Shown: positions 7,192-16,818, counted from the stretch's first letter. The stretch is DNA of 64,000 nucleotides from [Clostridium] hylemonae DSM 15053 (GCF_008281175.1 NZ_CP036524.1:868001-932000); one strand, 5' to 3'. The notes: generated by a model not told the origin, from the sequence alone. Numbers and translations: made by a program.

Positions 7192-8508
7192 ATGGGTGTA
7201 AAGATTAATATAGATTCTGTTCTGACAGAACTCAATACCATGAACGGATATCTGGCGGATGTCCGGATGAAAAGCGATACACTTGGAAGAGCCTTCCAGT
7301 CTTTTCAAGACGATGTAGGACTGGAAAGCACGGCTTATAATAACCATAAAAGCTATGTCGGCCTGATGCACCAGCCGGTGGCCGGCGGAATTTTTAATTT
7401 CTGTTCCGAGATGACAGAGGCAAACCAGAATTACAGCAACTGTCTCTGCCAGTATTTTTCGACGGGAACAGTAGTTGACGAAGATAAGTGGAGAAGTGAA
7501 TATGAGGCGCTGAAAGTACAGTATGACCAACTGAATTCCTGTCTGAGCTTTATCATGGAAACGATAAGGAGCATACTCGGAAATGGCCGTCCCCTTTCCG
7601 TTCATAAGGATATCAGCGGCTACCAGCATATTGCCAATTCGTATCGGGAGGAATTGGATACCCTTTATGAGATTATAGAAGAGTACAGGAGAAATATAGA
7701 AAAGATAGGGGAAATGCTGGCTGCTACGTCGGGAATATACGCAGGGGCGCAAACTATGCAGAAAGCTCTTGCATCAGCCGTGTCGGCTATGCAAGGGGTA
7801 AGATATAATGCGGCTACAAACCAATATGCCATAGCTCCGGTAAACCTGCAGTTGTTTGCGGATATTGAGGGAACCTGGCAGACCGTACTCATATCAAAAG
7901 AGTTGAAAAAGCAGCTCGGAGATGAACTGCTTGAGGAAGAGGAGTTCATGGCGCTGGATGCGGAAGAACAATTGGAATACGCCGACAAGGTAGCGAGAAT
8001 TATCGGAAAATATATTCCGAATCTGTCGGTACAGTTGCTGGACGGTGAGATGGAAATCCCACTGGCTGACGGATTAGTGCTGTACGGAGGGGTGGAGAAA
8101 AGTATAGAGACAAACCTGGATAATCCCCAATCTGTGGAAGTGGCCATATCTAAGAACAGGGAAATACTGGCGGAGTGGGGAGTGAAGAGTGGGAATCTGG
8201 AGTGGAAGGGTAATAACATAGAAGTTGGTATAAAGCGTTCTTTCGAGTTGGACAGCAAGTCAACTGCATATACACAAGTTACTTTCTCAAAAGAAAATGT
8301 ATCAACAAAAATCGAGTGGGGTGCCACGACAATTTGTGAGGAGATAAATCATGTAACAAGTAAAGTCGGTCTGGAATACCGCCCGACAAACTCAGACTTT
8401 AAAATGGAGGCCTATGAACTTGAACCTGCAGATGCGCCAAGAAAAACCTTTGAAGCTACGGGGATTTTGTTTCCGCTACCAAGTGGTGTGCCGGTACCAA
8501 TAGGATAA
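7192..8508 (+). CDS. Putative LXG-type type VII effector (polymorphic toxin-like)
   Basis: A 438-residue protein with an AGGAGA site before the ATG. Residues 1-190 are long alpha-helices resembling an LXG export domain, including FQDDVGLESTAYNNHKSY (about residues 38-55), although the glycine of the LXG motif is replaced. A helical linker with an acidic run LEEEEF follows. The last 150 residues are rich in alternating beta-strand patterns and end in the hydrophobic LFPLPSGVPVPIG. LXG proteins deliver C-terminal toxins against competing bacteria. I do not recognise the C-terminal domain; it has no visible nuclease or ADP-ribosyltransferase motif. The next gene, 12 bases on, codes for a small membrane protein that would suit immunity. 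A non-toxic structural role is possible. Confidence 0.55.
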   Translation: MGVKINIDSVLTELNTMNGYLADVRMKSDTLGRAFQSFQDDVGLESTAYNNHKSYVGLMHQPVAGGIFNFCSEMTEANQNYSNCLCQYFSTGTVVDEDKWRSEYEALKVQYDQLNSCLSFIMETIRSILGNGRPLSVHKDISGYQHIANSYREELDTLYEIIEEYRRNIEKIGEMLAATSGIYAGAQTMQKALASAVSAMQGVRYNAATNQYAIAPVNLQLFADIEGTWQTVLISKELKKQLGDELLEEEEFMALDAEEQLEYADKVARIIGKYIPNLSVQLLDGEMEIPLADGLVLYGGVEKSIETNLDNPQSVEVAISKNREILAEWGVKSGNLEWKGNNIEVGIKRSFELDSKSTAYTQVTFSKENVSTKIEWGATTICEEINHVTSKVGLEYRPTNSDFKMEAYELEPADAPRKTFEATGILFPLPSGVPVPIG

Positions 8509-8520
8509 GGGGGAAGGGAA

Positions 8521-9207
8521 TTGGAAAAGTTAAAAAGAGCCGTTAGCTTTATCAGTTTAGCTGCCTTGGTACTGCTGTTGTTATATGTAAAATATGCATA
8601 TGAAAGAGGAGCGGAACTATGGCCGGCCAAAACAAAACTGTCTAAAGATGAAGTGAGAATAGAACGCAAGATAAAAATTCCGGAAGGAGAGACGAAAGAA
8701 TTCATACAACCGGCGTTTTTAGTCAGGCTATCTTATTCGTCGACCGAGACTCCCGAGGATGTGATAGAGGATTTAGAAAAAGGAAATTATGGACATGATT
8801 GGTACGAGAAGGCAAGACTAAATGAGGATGGAACCCTCTCTATGACCGTGACGGGTAAGCAGCTGGAACATTGGATAAGTACAAGGGAAGATGGTATAAA
8901 CAAGCGAATAGTAAACAATAAAAATAAGGACATGGAGATAAAAATTAATGAAGACTTTACAGAAGTAACTTATATATTAAAAAAAGGATATGAAATTTCT
9001 TTTTTGGAGTGGGCCATAGATGGTGTGGTTATCCTGGGGTGTTTATTGGAAGCCCAGGTGTTCACGGGAGTACCGCCGGAAGACTGCCATGTACGTGAAG
9101 TAGTAAAAAGGGAGGAAGATGGTGTAGTAATTATTGATGCAGTTACTCCGGGAACGAATTATGAAGTTACCGAACGTGAATGGTACGGCGAAGAGCAAAA
9201 AAAATAA
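8521..9207 (+). CDS. Membrane-anchored protein, candidate immunity protein of the LXG-like effector
   Basis: A 228-residue protein starting at TTG 8521 behind AAGGGGGAAGGGA. It has an N-terminal membrane helix (about residues 7-24), a mainly charged alpha/beta domain, and a second hydrophobic stretch near residues 155-180 (FLEWAIDGVVILGCLLEA). There is no lipobox. The DNA is clearly richer in A/T than the adjacent core type VII genes, suggesting separate acquisition. Close linkage to the effector gene is the main ground for proposing immunity; I do not recognise the family. It could instead be a dedicated chaperone or structural part. Confidence 0.45.
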   Translation: MEKLKRAVSFISLAALVLLLLYVKYAYERGAELWPAKTKLSKDEVRIERKIKIPEGETKEFIQPAFLVRLSYSSTETPEDVIEDLEKGNYGHDWYEKARLNEDGTLSMTVTGKQLEHWISTREDGINKRIVNNKNKDMEIKINEDFTEVTYILKKGYEISFLEWAIDGVVILGCLLEAQVFTGVPPEDCHVREVVKREEDGVVIIDAVTPGTNYEVTEREWYGEEQKK

Positions 9208-9306
9208 GAATATATCAGCGGTGACCTAAGGCCGGATTACTCTGAGCAGAATATAAACGGCACGGAAGCAGGGTATCGGCCAGTGCTGTATACAGAAGGA
9301 GAGATT

Positions 9307-10458
9307 ATGGGAAAGAACGAAGAGACAACAAAGGGCAGCACAATCGTCTTGGAAGAGACTGTACATAAGACACAGATGAAAGCATCTGCAGCCTATGATT
9401 ATCACAGGCTGCAGGCTGAGACATATTATTTTGTGCCGTGCAAAGTAGAAGAAAAGGAAGAAAGCCTTTGTTTTACCTATGAGCTGGATGGTATGACTCC
9501 GCTGAAGGAAGTAAAGAAAAGTGACCGGGAGCTGATATACAGTATTTTGATTCAGGCGGGAGAGCTGGGGGAAAAGGCCAGGGCTTTTAACTTTTCCCTT
9601 GAACCGGAAAATTTATATTATGATGCACAGTATCGTTTACATGTGTTAAGACGTGACATCTTGGAAGACGGAGCGGTTAAGGATTATTTTAAAGAGTTTC
9701 AGGCGCTTGCGGGGGCATTGCTGCAGAAGAAATATAATTACAGTGATTATCTTAACGGTGGGATGGATCTTCTTGACAGGCAGGAAGAGACGAGAAGAAT
9801 ACTGCAGTGGAACAGTATGGATGATGCGCTCAAAGACTTAAGCCAGAGACAACGCGGTTTAAGAAGTTATGAGAGAACACATTTGTGCACGATTAAGAAA
9901 AGCAGGTACAGGGGAATGAAAGCGGGTATGATATTATTTCTTGTACTTGCAGCAGCGGCACTGGCGTATTTGTTATACCAGCACTATAAGTTGATCGCCC
10001 CGCAGCGGGCCGCGCTTACAGCTCAGCGGGCTTATGTTGAGTCGGACTATGTAGCTGTTATCGACAGTCTCAAAGAGGTTCAGCCGGATGCGCTGGATGT
10101 CCATGAAAAGTATATACTGGCAGTATCATATATAAAGGGGCAGGCGGTGGACAATTTCAGCAGCGAAGCCAAAGATAATATTTTGTCCAGGCTTAACGTG
10201 AAGGGCGACGCTTCAGTGATGGATTATTGGATATACCTGGGACGTCTTGAGACGAAAGAAGCCGAAGATATCGCTCTTAAGATGTCTGACAACCAGCTGC
10301 TGCTCTATGCTTATCTTCAGGAACGTGACCAGGTATCCCGGGATTCATCATTAAAGGGAGACGAAAAGGCAGCAAGAATGGAGACGCTGGATGGCGAGAT
10401 AGATAAACTTGCGGAAAAGCTTGGGATTCAGTACGACATGAGTACAGAAGAGGAGTAG
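9307..10458 (+). CDS. essB: EssB/YukC type VII secretion protein
   Basis: A 383-residue bitopic membrane protein. I chose the ATG at 9307 because AGAAGGAGA lies directly upstream; an in-frame GTG at 9283 has no site. The N-terminal half is the pseudokinase-like cytoplasmic domain (LYYDAQYRLHVLRRDI is characteristic), a membrane helix follows at about residues 206-225, and the rest is a helical extracytoplasmic domain. EssB bridges EssC and other membrane parts. It resumes the core operon after the effector pair and is separated from essC by only 4 bases. Confidence 0.85.
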   Translation: MGKNEETTKGSTIVLEETVHKTQMKASAAYDYHRLQAETYYFVPCKVEEKEESLCFTYELDGMTPLKEVKKSDRELIYSILIQAGELGEKARAFNFSLEPENLYYDAQYRLHVLRRDILEDGAVKDYFKEFQALAGALLQKKYNYSDYLNGGMDLLDRQEETRRILQWNSMDDALKDLSQRQRGLRSYERTHLCTIKKSRYRGMKAGMILFLVLAAAALAYLLYQHYKLIAPQRAALTAQRAYVESDYVAVIDSLKEVQPDALDVHEKYILAVSYIKGQAVDNFSSEAKDNILSRLNVKGDASVMDYWIYLGRLETKEAEDIALKMSDNQLLLYAYLQERDQVSRDSSLKGDEKAARMETLDGEIDKLAEKLGIQYDMSTEEE

Positions 10459-10462
10459 CAGT

Positions 10463-13400
10463 ATGAACTATAATCTGGTGGAGAAGGATGACTGGTATGA
10501 AGAGTATCCGCAAGGCGGACAGTATGAAAAAGTAAAGCAGGAGGGGCAGGTTATCTCTCTGAAAAATGAAAAGCAAGTATTTGCCAGAGAGACCTGCCTG
10601 TACATAGGGCGCTGCGGGAACATTGTCATAGATAAGTGCAGACTGGAGTTGTGTATTGAGGGAAGAGAAGTACATGTAATAGGTGATCTGGAGAAGGAGA
10701 AGATCTATCACAACAGGAAGCGTGTACGGGACAATTCCTTTTTATTAGAAGAAGGAGACGTACTGCTGATCCGCCATACAAAGGTTATTCTTTTTGAACG
10801 TAAGATTGCAGTGATCGGTGACAACAAGGCGTATACTTCTTCTCTGCCCGAGCTGCAGGAACCAGAAGTGCCGTTTGATGGATTTCCTTATTATAAACGT
10901 TCCCCGCGCATTATCAGACGCATTGCGTCTGAGGAGGCCGAGATACAGGCGCCTCCCCAGAAGGCCGGAGTGAGTAGATCTAATCTGCTTCAGACACTTC
11001 TTCCCCCGCTTGGGATGATGGCAGTGACGGTCGGCATAGGTCTTCTGATGGGGCGTGGTATGTTTCTGCTTATGTCTGTGGGAGGCACCGGCATGACAGT
11101 AATTGTCGCGGTCATAAGGTTTATCAGCGACAGAAAAGAGAGAAAAGAGACGGATAAGAAGCGCAGGAAACTGTATGAACAGTATCTTCTTCGGAAAAGA
11201 AAGGAAATATATGAGCTGTACAGGCAGGAAGAGGAGGCGTACCGTTATAATTTCCCTCCGGTAATTGAGATCCAGAAGATGGTGCGCCAATACAGCAGCA
11301 GGATATATGAGCGGAGCAGCTCAGATGAGGATTTTCTTACGATCACAGTGGGAAGACAGATAAAGAAGCCGGCATTTAAGCTGAGGACGAAAGATAATGA
11401 GCTTGCTATGAATAAGGATGAACTGGACAAGGAAGCGTCACGGATCGCGGCACTCTATGATTGGATCGAAAAGGAATGTGTTGTAGACTTGAAAAAAGCA
11501 CATCTTGGATTGGTAGGGACGAAGGCTGCTATTCATGAACAGTTGAAAATATATATCAGCCAGCTTGCTGCGTTTCAAAGTTATCATGACCTGCAGATCG
11601 TTGTTGTATATGACGGGAGATATGAGGAGGAATTCAGCTGGATGCACTGGCTGCCTCACAATAAGATCCAGTCATTAAATGTTCAGGGACTTATTCATTC
11701 AGAGCGTGTCAGAGACCAGATTCTGAACAGTATGAATCAGATCTTAAAGGAGAGACAGGTGAAACTGGATGAAAGCAAAAAAGAATCCAGATTTATCCCA
11801 CATTTTCTCTTTATCATTGATGAGCCTAAACTGATCATAGATCACTCCATTATGGAATATCTGCAGGGAGAAGGAAAAAACCTGGGATTTTCTATTATAT
11901 ATACAAGCTATCTTCAGGCTAATCTCCCTGAAAATATCGGGACAGTGCTGCTTCTGGAACAATCCGGGACAGGCAGGCTTCTCCTTGAGGAAAAAGAATT
12001 AAAAGATGACAAGCTCACGCTTCAAAGGCTGGAAGGGTGTGATCTGGAGGCAATGGCCAGAGATCTTGGCGTTCTGAAGCATATCCAGGGAGTAACGAGC
12101 CACCTTCCGGACAGCATAACGTTCTTTCAGATGTATCATGTCCGTAGACCAGAAGAATTGGATATCCGCTCAAGGTGGCAGGAGGGGGGAGCACACAAGT
12201 CGCTTGCTGTACCGCTTGGAGTCCGGGCGGAGGATGACATCGTATATCTGAATCTCCACGAGAAAGCCCATGGTCCCCACGGTTTGATCGCGGGGACAAC
12301 AGGTTCCGGCAAGTCAGAGGTCATACAGTCTTATATATTGTCGCTTGCAGTTAATTTTCATCCTTATGAAGTAGGGTTCCTGATTATTGACTACAAGGGC
12401 GGAGGTATGGCGAACCTGTTTCGTGACCTTCCGCATCTTCTTGGCACGATAACGAATCTGGACGGAACGGAAAGCCTGAGAGCCATGTCTTCCATCCGGG
12501 CAGAACTAAAACGAAGACAGAGGATTTTTAAAGACAATGGAGTAAACAGCATCAATGCATACAGCAGCCTGTTCAAAGAGGGAAAAGTTAAGGAGCCGCT
12601 TCCGCATCTCTTTTTGATCAGCGATGAATTTGCAGAGCTTAAGAAAGCACAGCCTGAATTTATGAAGGAACTCGTTTCAGTAGCGGCTATCGGAAGAAGT
12701 CTTGGCGTCCACCTTATTCTGGCGACTCAGAAGCCAAGCGGCGTGGTGGACGATCAGATATGGGCAAACTCCAGATTTAAGCTTGCGCTTAAGGTACAGA
12801 ATGAAGCGGACAGCAAAGAGATCATAAAGACACCTGATGCCGCAGGTATTACACAGGCGGGAAGAGCTTATCTGCAGGTCGGCAGCAATGAGATATATGA
12901 ACTGTTTCAGTCTGCCTGGAGCGGAGCAGATTATATCGAAGAGCAGGAAGAAGAAATTACTATGGATGACCGTGTCTATTTGATGAATGAATTGGGGCAA
13001 GGCGTATTGGTGAACCGTGATCTGAGCGGTACCCGTGCTGAAAAGAAAGCAAAGGAGACACAGCTTGACGTGACCGTACGCCATATCAGGGAGGTGTACG
13101 AAGGGGAAATACATACGGAAGTCAAAAAGCCGTGGCTTCCATCCCTTGGGAAAAAACTGCTCAGTCCGCTCGCGGCAGCAGAAGGCCGCCATGAGAGGGA
13201 AGAGGGGAGCATTGTGATACCCATTGGTCTGATGGATGTGCCAAAAGAGCAGAGGCAGACGGTTTATGAGCTGAATCTGCCGGAAGACGGCAACATTATG
13301 TATATTGCTTCCAGCGGATACGGCAAGTCGGTATTTCTGACGACTGCGGGGTTAAGCCTTGCCATGTCATACCGGGTACGGGAGCTTAACTTGTATATCC

Positions 13401-14746
13401 TCGACTTTGGCAATAACGCTCTGATCTCGCTGAGGAATCTTCCGCATACATCTGAATACATAAGTATAGAAGACACTGAGCGGTATGACAAATTCAAGGA
13501 ACTCATGAGCGAAGAGGTGCGGTACAGGAAAAGGCGTCTGTCATCTGTCATGGCTCCCAACTTTCAGGTATACAATGAGATGTCAGAAGAAAAGATGAGA
13601 GCGGTCGTAGTGCTGGCAGATAACTTTGATGCCGTGAAAGAGCTGGGATTTGATGAGGAAGAATATTTTACCCGATTGACAAGAGACGGCGCGGGAGTCG
13701 GAATCTATTTTATTATAACTGCTTCCAGAATAAATGCGGTAAGAGCCGCGACGTGTAATAATTTTAAAAATAAACTTGCCGGTTATAATTTTGAAAGCGG
13801 TGAAGTGACGAATGTTGTAGGGCGGTGCAAATATAAACTACCGGAAATAAGAGGGAGGGCATTCGTAAAACGAGAAGATGATGTTAATATGATTCAGATA
13901 TACACTATGGCTGTATTTGAAAAGGCAGCGGAGTATACAAGCAACATCAGGAAGCTTGTTAAGAGCATCAGAGAGATGTACCCGGGGGAAGAGGCCGAGC
14001 ATATACCTGTACTTCCGGAAGAGTTCAGCGCGGATATGATGTGTGCTTATGAAAAAGAGGAGGCAGATCTGTATCTTGGACTCGAGAAGAAAAAGGTTAT
14101 CCTCAGCGGATTTTCGCGGCTATGCAGTCCCTTTTTCATACTGGGCGAGGGCGGCAAGGGCAAGACGAACGCGTTAAAGATACTGATCGAACAGGCTGCA
14201 GGAACAGGGGAGGTCGTACTGTTTGACGCGGCCGATATGGGTTTGTTTGGCTATGCTGCGAGAAAAGATGTGAGGTATGTCAAAGGTCTGGAAGCGTTCA
14301 TCGCATATATGGACGAGCTGGAGCAGGAGGTGAAAAGCAGGGAGAAGCAGCAGAGAGAAAGTCTGGAGAGTACCCCTGGCATTGCACCGTGGGAGACGCT
14401 GCGGGAGATGCCGCCGTATTACATTTTTATCGATGACCTGGATAACTTTCCGGCGTATGAGACGGATTCTATACCTGAAATAGCGGCCATGTTCAGGAGA
14501 GCATGTAACGCCGGTATCACGATGATCATCACCGGCCATACGGGAAAATTAAAAGGGACGGATGAGTTGACCCGGTTTGTGAAATCGGTAGCAGACGGGC
14601 TTATGGTGAGTTCTCAGGGCTTTCTGGGTATCATGCCGGTCCCCGCGGGAGCGGATCATGTGGCATTTACGGAAGGGCTGCTGTTCCATAACGGTACCTA
14701 TAAAGAGCTTCTGCTGCCAAGGGCGGTGGAAAGAACAGACTGTTGA
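10463..14746 (+). CDS. essC: EssC/YukB FtsK/SpoIIIE-type ATPase of type VII secretion
   Basis: A 1427-residue motor protein. Order: FHA-like N-terminal region (about residues 1-115), two membrane helices (about 175-220), then three P-loop ATPase domains. The first has GTTGSGKS (611-618) and Walker B LFLISDEFAEL near 715; the second has ASSGYGKS (949-956); the third has GEGGKGKT (1228-1235) and YIFIDDLDNF near 1320. EssC recognises substrates and powers export. Its length and layout are typical of Firmicutes. The last codons overlap a TTG at 14743 of the next frame, and an RBS for the adaptor gene lies just beyond the stop. Confidence 0.95.
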   Translation: MNYNLVEKDDWYEEYPQGGQYEKVKQEGQVISLKNEKQVFARETCLYIGRCGNIVIDKCRLELCIEGREVHVIGDLEKEKIYHNRKRVRDNSFLLEEGDVLLIRHTKVILFERKIAVIGDNKAYTSSLPELQEPEVPFDGFPYYKRSPRIIRRIASEEAEIQAPPQKAGVSRSNLLQTLLPPLGMMAVTVGIGLLMGRGMFLLMSVGGTGMTVIVAVIRFISDRKERKETDKKRRKLYEQYLLRKRKEIYELYRQEEEAYRYNFPPVIEIQKMVRQYSSRIYERSSSDEDFLTITVGRQIKKPAFKLRTKDNELAMNKDELDKEASRIAALYDWIEKECVVDLKKAHLGLVGTKAAIHEQLKIYISQLAAFQSYHDLQIVVVYDGRYEEEFSWMHWLPHNKIQSLNVQGLIHSERVRDQILNSMNQILKERQVKLDESKKESRFIPHFLFIIDEPKLIIDHSIMEYLQGEGKNLGFSIIYTSYLQANLPENIGTVLLLEQSGTGRLLLEEKELKDDKLTLQRLEGCDLEAMARDLGVLKHIQGVTSHLPDSITFFQMYHVRRPEELDIRSRWQEGGAHKSLAVPLGVRAEDDIVYLNLHEKAHGPHGLIAGTTGSGKSEVIQSYILSLAVNFHPYEVGFLIIDYKGGGMANLFRDLPHLLGTITNLDGTESLRAMSSIRAELKRRQRIFKDNGVNSINAYSSLFKEGKVKEPLPHLFLISDEFAELKKAQPEFMKELVSVAAIGRSLGVHLILATQKPSGVVDDQIWANSRFKLALKVQNEADSKEIIKTPDAAGITQAGRAYLQVGSNEIYELFQSAWSGADYIEEQEEEITMDDRVYLMNELGQGVLVNRDLSGTRAEKKAKETQLDVTVRHIREVYEGEIHTEVKKPWLPSLGKKLLSPLAAAEGRHEREEGSIVIPIGLMDVPKEQRQTVYELNLPEDGNIMYIASSGYGKSVFLTTAGLSLAMSYRVRELNLYILDFGNNALISLRNLPHTSEYISIEDTERYDKFKELMSEEVRYRKRRLSSVMAPNFQVYNEMSEEKMRAVVVLADNFDAVKELGFDEEEYFTRLTRDGAGVGIYFIITASRINAVRAATCNNFKNKLAGYNFESGEVTNVVGRCKYKLPEIRGRAFVKREDDVNMIQIYTMAVFEKAAEYTSNIRKLVKSIREMYPGEEAEHIPVLPEEFSADMMCAYEKEEADLYLGLEKKKVILSGFSRLCSPFFILGEGGKGKTNALKILIEQAAGTGEVVLFDAADMGLFGYAARKDVRYVKGLEAFIAYMDELEQEVKSREKQQRESLESTPGIAPWETLREMPPYYIFIDDLDNFPAYETDSIPEIAAMFRRACNAGITMIITGHTGKLKGTDELTRFVKSVADGLMVSSQGFLGIMPVPAGADHVAFTEGLLFHNGTYKELLLPRAVERTDC

Positions 14747-14766
14747 CAGGAAAGGAGGAGAAATGT

Positions 14767-15030
14767 ATGGATATTAAATCATCACTCGGCAGCGCTCTTG
14801 CTCTGCGGAGTAATATCGTCTCGGCAGGCAATAATATTATTTTGCCGGGTGCGGGCAGCGCCGCCGCCTCAGGAGTACCTGCACAGATAGAATGTGAGCA
14901 GACCTATCAGGCGATGCAGGGATGTCTGAACTCATACAATGAAATAGTCCAAAGAGACGGAGAGCACGTAGCCCAGATCGCGCATGCGCTGGATACCGTT
15001 GACCAGAAGATACGAGGGCAATATAAATAG
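14767..15030 (+). CDS. Small helical WXG100-like / LXG-associated protein (YwqI-like)
   Basis: An 87-residue protein. The ATG at 14767 is preferred over TTG 14743 because AAAGGAGGAG lies 7 bases upstream. It has a short N-terminal segment, a Gly/Ser/Ala-rich turn (LPGAGSAAASGV) and a long C-terminal helix. Short helical proteins of this type (TIGR04197/DUF5344 style) partner LXG effectors as targeting adaptors. It is unusual here that it sits after essC, while the LXG-like gene lies upstream of essB. Identity is inferred from size and position. Confidence 0.5.
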   Translation: MDIKSSLGSALALRSNIVSAGNNIILPGAGSAAASGVPAQIECEQTYQAMQGCLNSYNEIVQRDGEHVAQIAHALDTVDQKIRGQYK

Positions 15031-15063
15031 GGGGAAATATCGCCGATACGATGGAGGTGAAGA

Positions 15064-15432
15064 ATGGGCGAAATGGATAAGTATTGCGAAGAATACGAAG
15101 AGAGACGGAGAGAACTGGAGCTTAAGCTGGCGGAGACGGAAGAGGAGCTTAAGAAAATGGAATACTGCCGGGAAGAGGCACGGCATAGGCACAGGGACAT
15201 CTTCGCGCTGCTTGGGCGGATCGTAAGCGAGGGGAACGGGGATGAATTCTCGAGAAGGATAGAAAGCCGTGCGGAGAAGGTGCGCCGCTGTGCCGACGCC
15301 GCGGGAGCGCAGATGGACGAGCAGGTTTATACGCTTAGAAAGGAATGCCGGCGGCTGAAGGAGTCGATCGAAATATACGAGCTGGAATATGTAAAGGCTG
15401 CAGGAGATGGAGAAAATAATGAAGACTCTTAG
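15064..15432 (+). CDS. Coiled-coil protein, YwqH-like LXG adaptor candidate
   Basis: A 122-residue highly charged coiled-coil protein with almost no hydrophobic stretches; its helices carry heptad-like Leu spacing (LELKLAETEEELKKMEYC). The ATG has a TGGAGGTG site. YwqH-type (DUF5082) proteins are encoded beside YwqI-like ones in LXG loci and act as secretion partners; the order here is reversed relative to some loci. It is the last gene of the type VII operon. A general coiled-coil spacer protein cannot be excluded. Confidence 0.5.
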   Translation: MGEMDKYCEEYEERRRELELKLAETEEELKKMEYCREEARHRHRDIFALLGRIVSEGNGDEFSRRIESRAEKVRRCADAAGAQMDEQVYTLRKECRRLKESIEIYELEYVKAAGDGENNEDS

Positions 15433-15446
15433 TATTTGCAGTATGG

Positions 15447-15468
15447 ATTGTATCAAAAAAAATACAAT
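15447..15468 (+). terminator. Weak hairpin at the end of the type VII operon
   Basis: ATTGTAT and ATACAAT form a 7-bp stem around a C/A-rich loop. There is no T-run after it, so termination would be inefficient and read-through into the S10 operon is possible. Confidence 0.3.
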
Positions 15469-15484
15469 ATCTACATAAAAAGGC

Positions 15485-15513
15485 TTGCAAAAAGCGATTG
15501 TTTCATATATACT
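15485..15513 (+). promoter_or_regulatory. Main promoter of the S10 ribosomal protein operon
   Basis: TTGCAA (15485-15490) and TATACT (15508-15513) are separated by 17 bases, followed by an A-rich start region and a leader of about 225 bases. Confidence 0.75.
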
Positions 15514-15519
15514 AAAAAA

Positions 15520-15745
15520 GCTGTGACATTGATAGCGTAGAAGCGTGAGGTTGCTGCCCGTAAACGGCAGGTTTTCCGTGGAGCGAATGTCAAGTTAGGA
15601 AACTGGCGACAAGTCACTGTACGAACTATAACGGCCACTGGGATGTGGTAACAACGTGTGAGTTTCTCACGACACACACGGGAGAGTGTACAGTCACCGC
15701 TTGTCGTACTGAAGTTATAAGTACGAAAAGGAGGCGACTTTTTTT
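15520..15745 (+). ncRNA. Structured 5' leader of the S10 operon
   Basis: The leader carries a long-range stem in two blocks. CGACAAG (15607-15613) pairs with CTTGTCG (15700-15706), and ACTGTAC (15616-15622) pairs with GTACAGT (15688-15694). A 65-base interior and a further CGTACT/AGTACG hairpin next to the ribosome binding site complete it. S10 operons are commonly feedback-regulated by a ribosomal protein (L4 in enterobacteria) binding such a leader; which protein binds here is unknown. The AAAGGAGGCGA site at 15727-15737 lies just outside the last hairpin. Confidence 0.6.
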
Positions 15746-16063
15746 ATGGCAAGTCAAGTAATGAGAATCACATTAAAAGCGTATGATCACCAGCTGGTTG
15801 ATGCATCCGCAAAGAAAATCATCGAAACTGTAAAGAAAAACGGATCACAGGTGAGCGGACCGGTTCCACTTCCTACAAAGAAGGAAGTTGTAACAATATT
15901 AAGAGCGGTTCACAAATACAAAGATTCCAGAGAACAGTTCGAGCAGAGGACTCATAAGAGACTCATCGATATCATCACACCTACTCAGAAGACAGTAGAC
16001 GCATTATCCAGACTGGAGATGCCGGCAGGTGTTTACATTGATATCAAAATGAAAAACAAATAA
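15746..16063 (+). CDS. rpsJ: Ribosomal protein S10
   Basis: A 105-residue small-subunit protein of the 30S head that also serves as NusE in antitermination. It starts [20 protein letters not shown] and contains the family segment [10 protein letters not shown] and the [14 protein letters not shown] region. First gene of the S10 operon, behind a structured leader. Confidence 0.98.
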   Translation: MASQVMRITLKAYDHQLVDASAKKIIETVKKNGSQVSGPVPLPTKKEVVTILRAVHKYKDSREQFEQRTHKRLIDIITPTQKTVDALSRLEMPAGVYIDIKMKNK

Positions 16064-16137
16064 GACGCAGTAATTCCTAAAATTTAGGATGAACGTCCGA
16101 AGCGGCGTTCCGCTGTAAATCACAGGAGGTAATTATA

Positions 16138-16818
16138 ATGAAGAAAGCTATTTTAGCTACAAAAGTCGGAATGACTCAGATCTTCAACGAAGACGGTACA
16201 TTGACACCGGTAACTGTACTTCAGGCTGGCCCTTGTGTCGTGACACAGGTCAAGACAGCAGAGAATGACGGTTATGATGCAGTGCAGGTTGGATTCGTTG
16301 ACAAGAAAGAAAAGACGGTCAACAAAGACAAAAGCGGTAAGAAGGAAATTGTTCACCGCCACGGTGTGACCAAAGCAGAGCAGGGACATTTTGCAAAAGC
16401 GGGTGTATCCGGCAAGAGATTCGTAAGAGAATTCAAGTTTGAAAATGCATCTGAATATGAACTGGCACAGGAGATCAAAGCTGACATCTTTGAAGCAGGC
16501 GACAAGATCGACGCCACAGCGGTTTCCAAGGGTAAAGGTTTCCAGGGTGCGATCAAGAGACATAACCAGCACAGAGGACCTATGACACATGGTTCCAAGT
16601 TCCATCGTCACGCAGGTTCCAACGGTGCTGCTTCTGACCCGAGCAAAGTATTCAAAGGCAAGAAAATGCCCGGACATATGGGAAGCAAGAAGATAACGAT
16701 TCAGAACCTTGAAGTTGTCCGCGTTGATGCAGAGAACAACTTACTTTTGGTAAAGGGTTCTGTGCCGGGACCAAAGAAATCTTTAGTAACAATTAAAGAA
16801 GCAGTCAAGGCAGTTTAA
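16138..16818 (+). CDS. rplC: Ribosomal protein L3
   Basis: A 226-residue 50S protein near the peptidyl transferase centre. It starts [16 protein letters not shown] and contains the conserved loop [20 protein letters not shown] and KKMPGHMG. It follows rpsJ by 74 bases with an AGGAGGT site. Normal length for Firmicutes. Confidence 0.98.
   Translation: MKKAILATKVGMTQIFNEDGTLTPVTVLQAGPCVVTQVKTAENDGYDAVQVGFVDKKEKTVNKDKSGKKEIVHRHGVTKAEQGHFAKAGVSGKRFVREFKFENASEYELAQEIKADIFEAGDKIDATAVSKGKGFQGAIKRHNQHRGPMTHGSKFHRHAGSNGAASDPSKVFKGKKMPGHMGSKKITIQNLEVVRVDAENNLLLVKGSVPGPKKSLVTIKEAVKAV

Noticed and set aside
12677-13192. A 171-codon minus-strand frame inside essC
   Set aside because: No ribosome binding site, composition of a reverse-frame shadow, and fully inside a conserved ATPase gene. 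Other long opposite-strand frames (for example at 7665-8327, 14932-15456, 16153-16677 and 51668-52279) fail for the same reasons.
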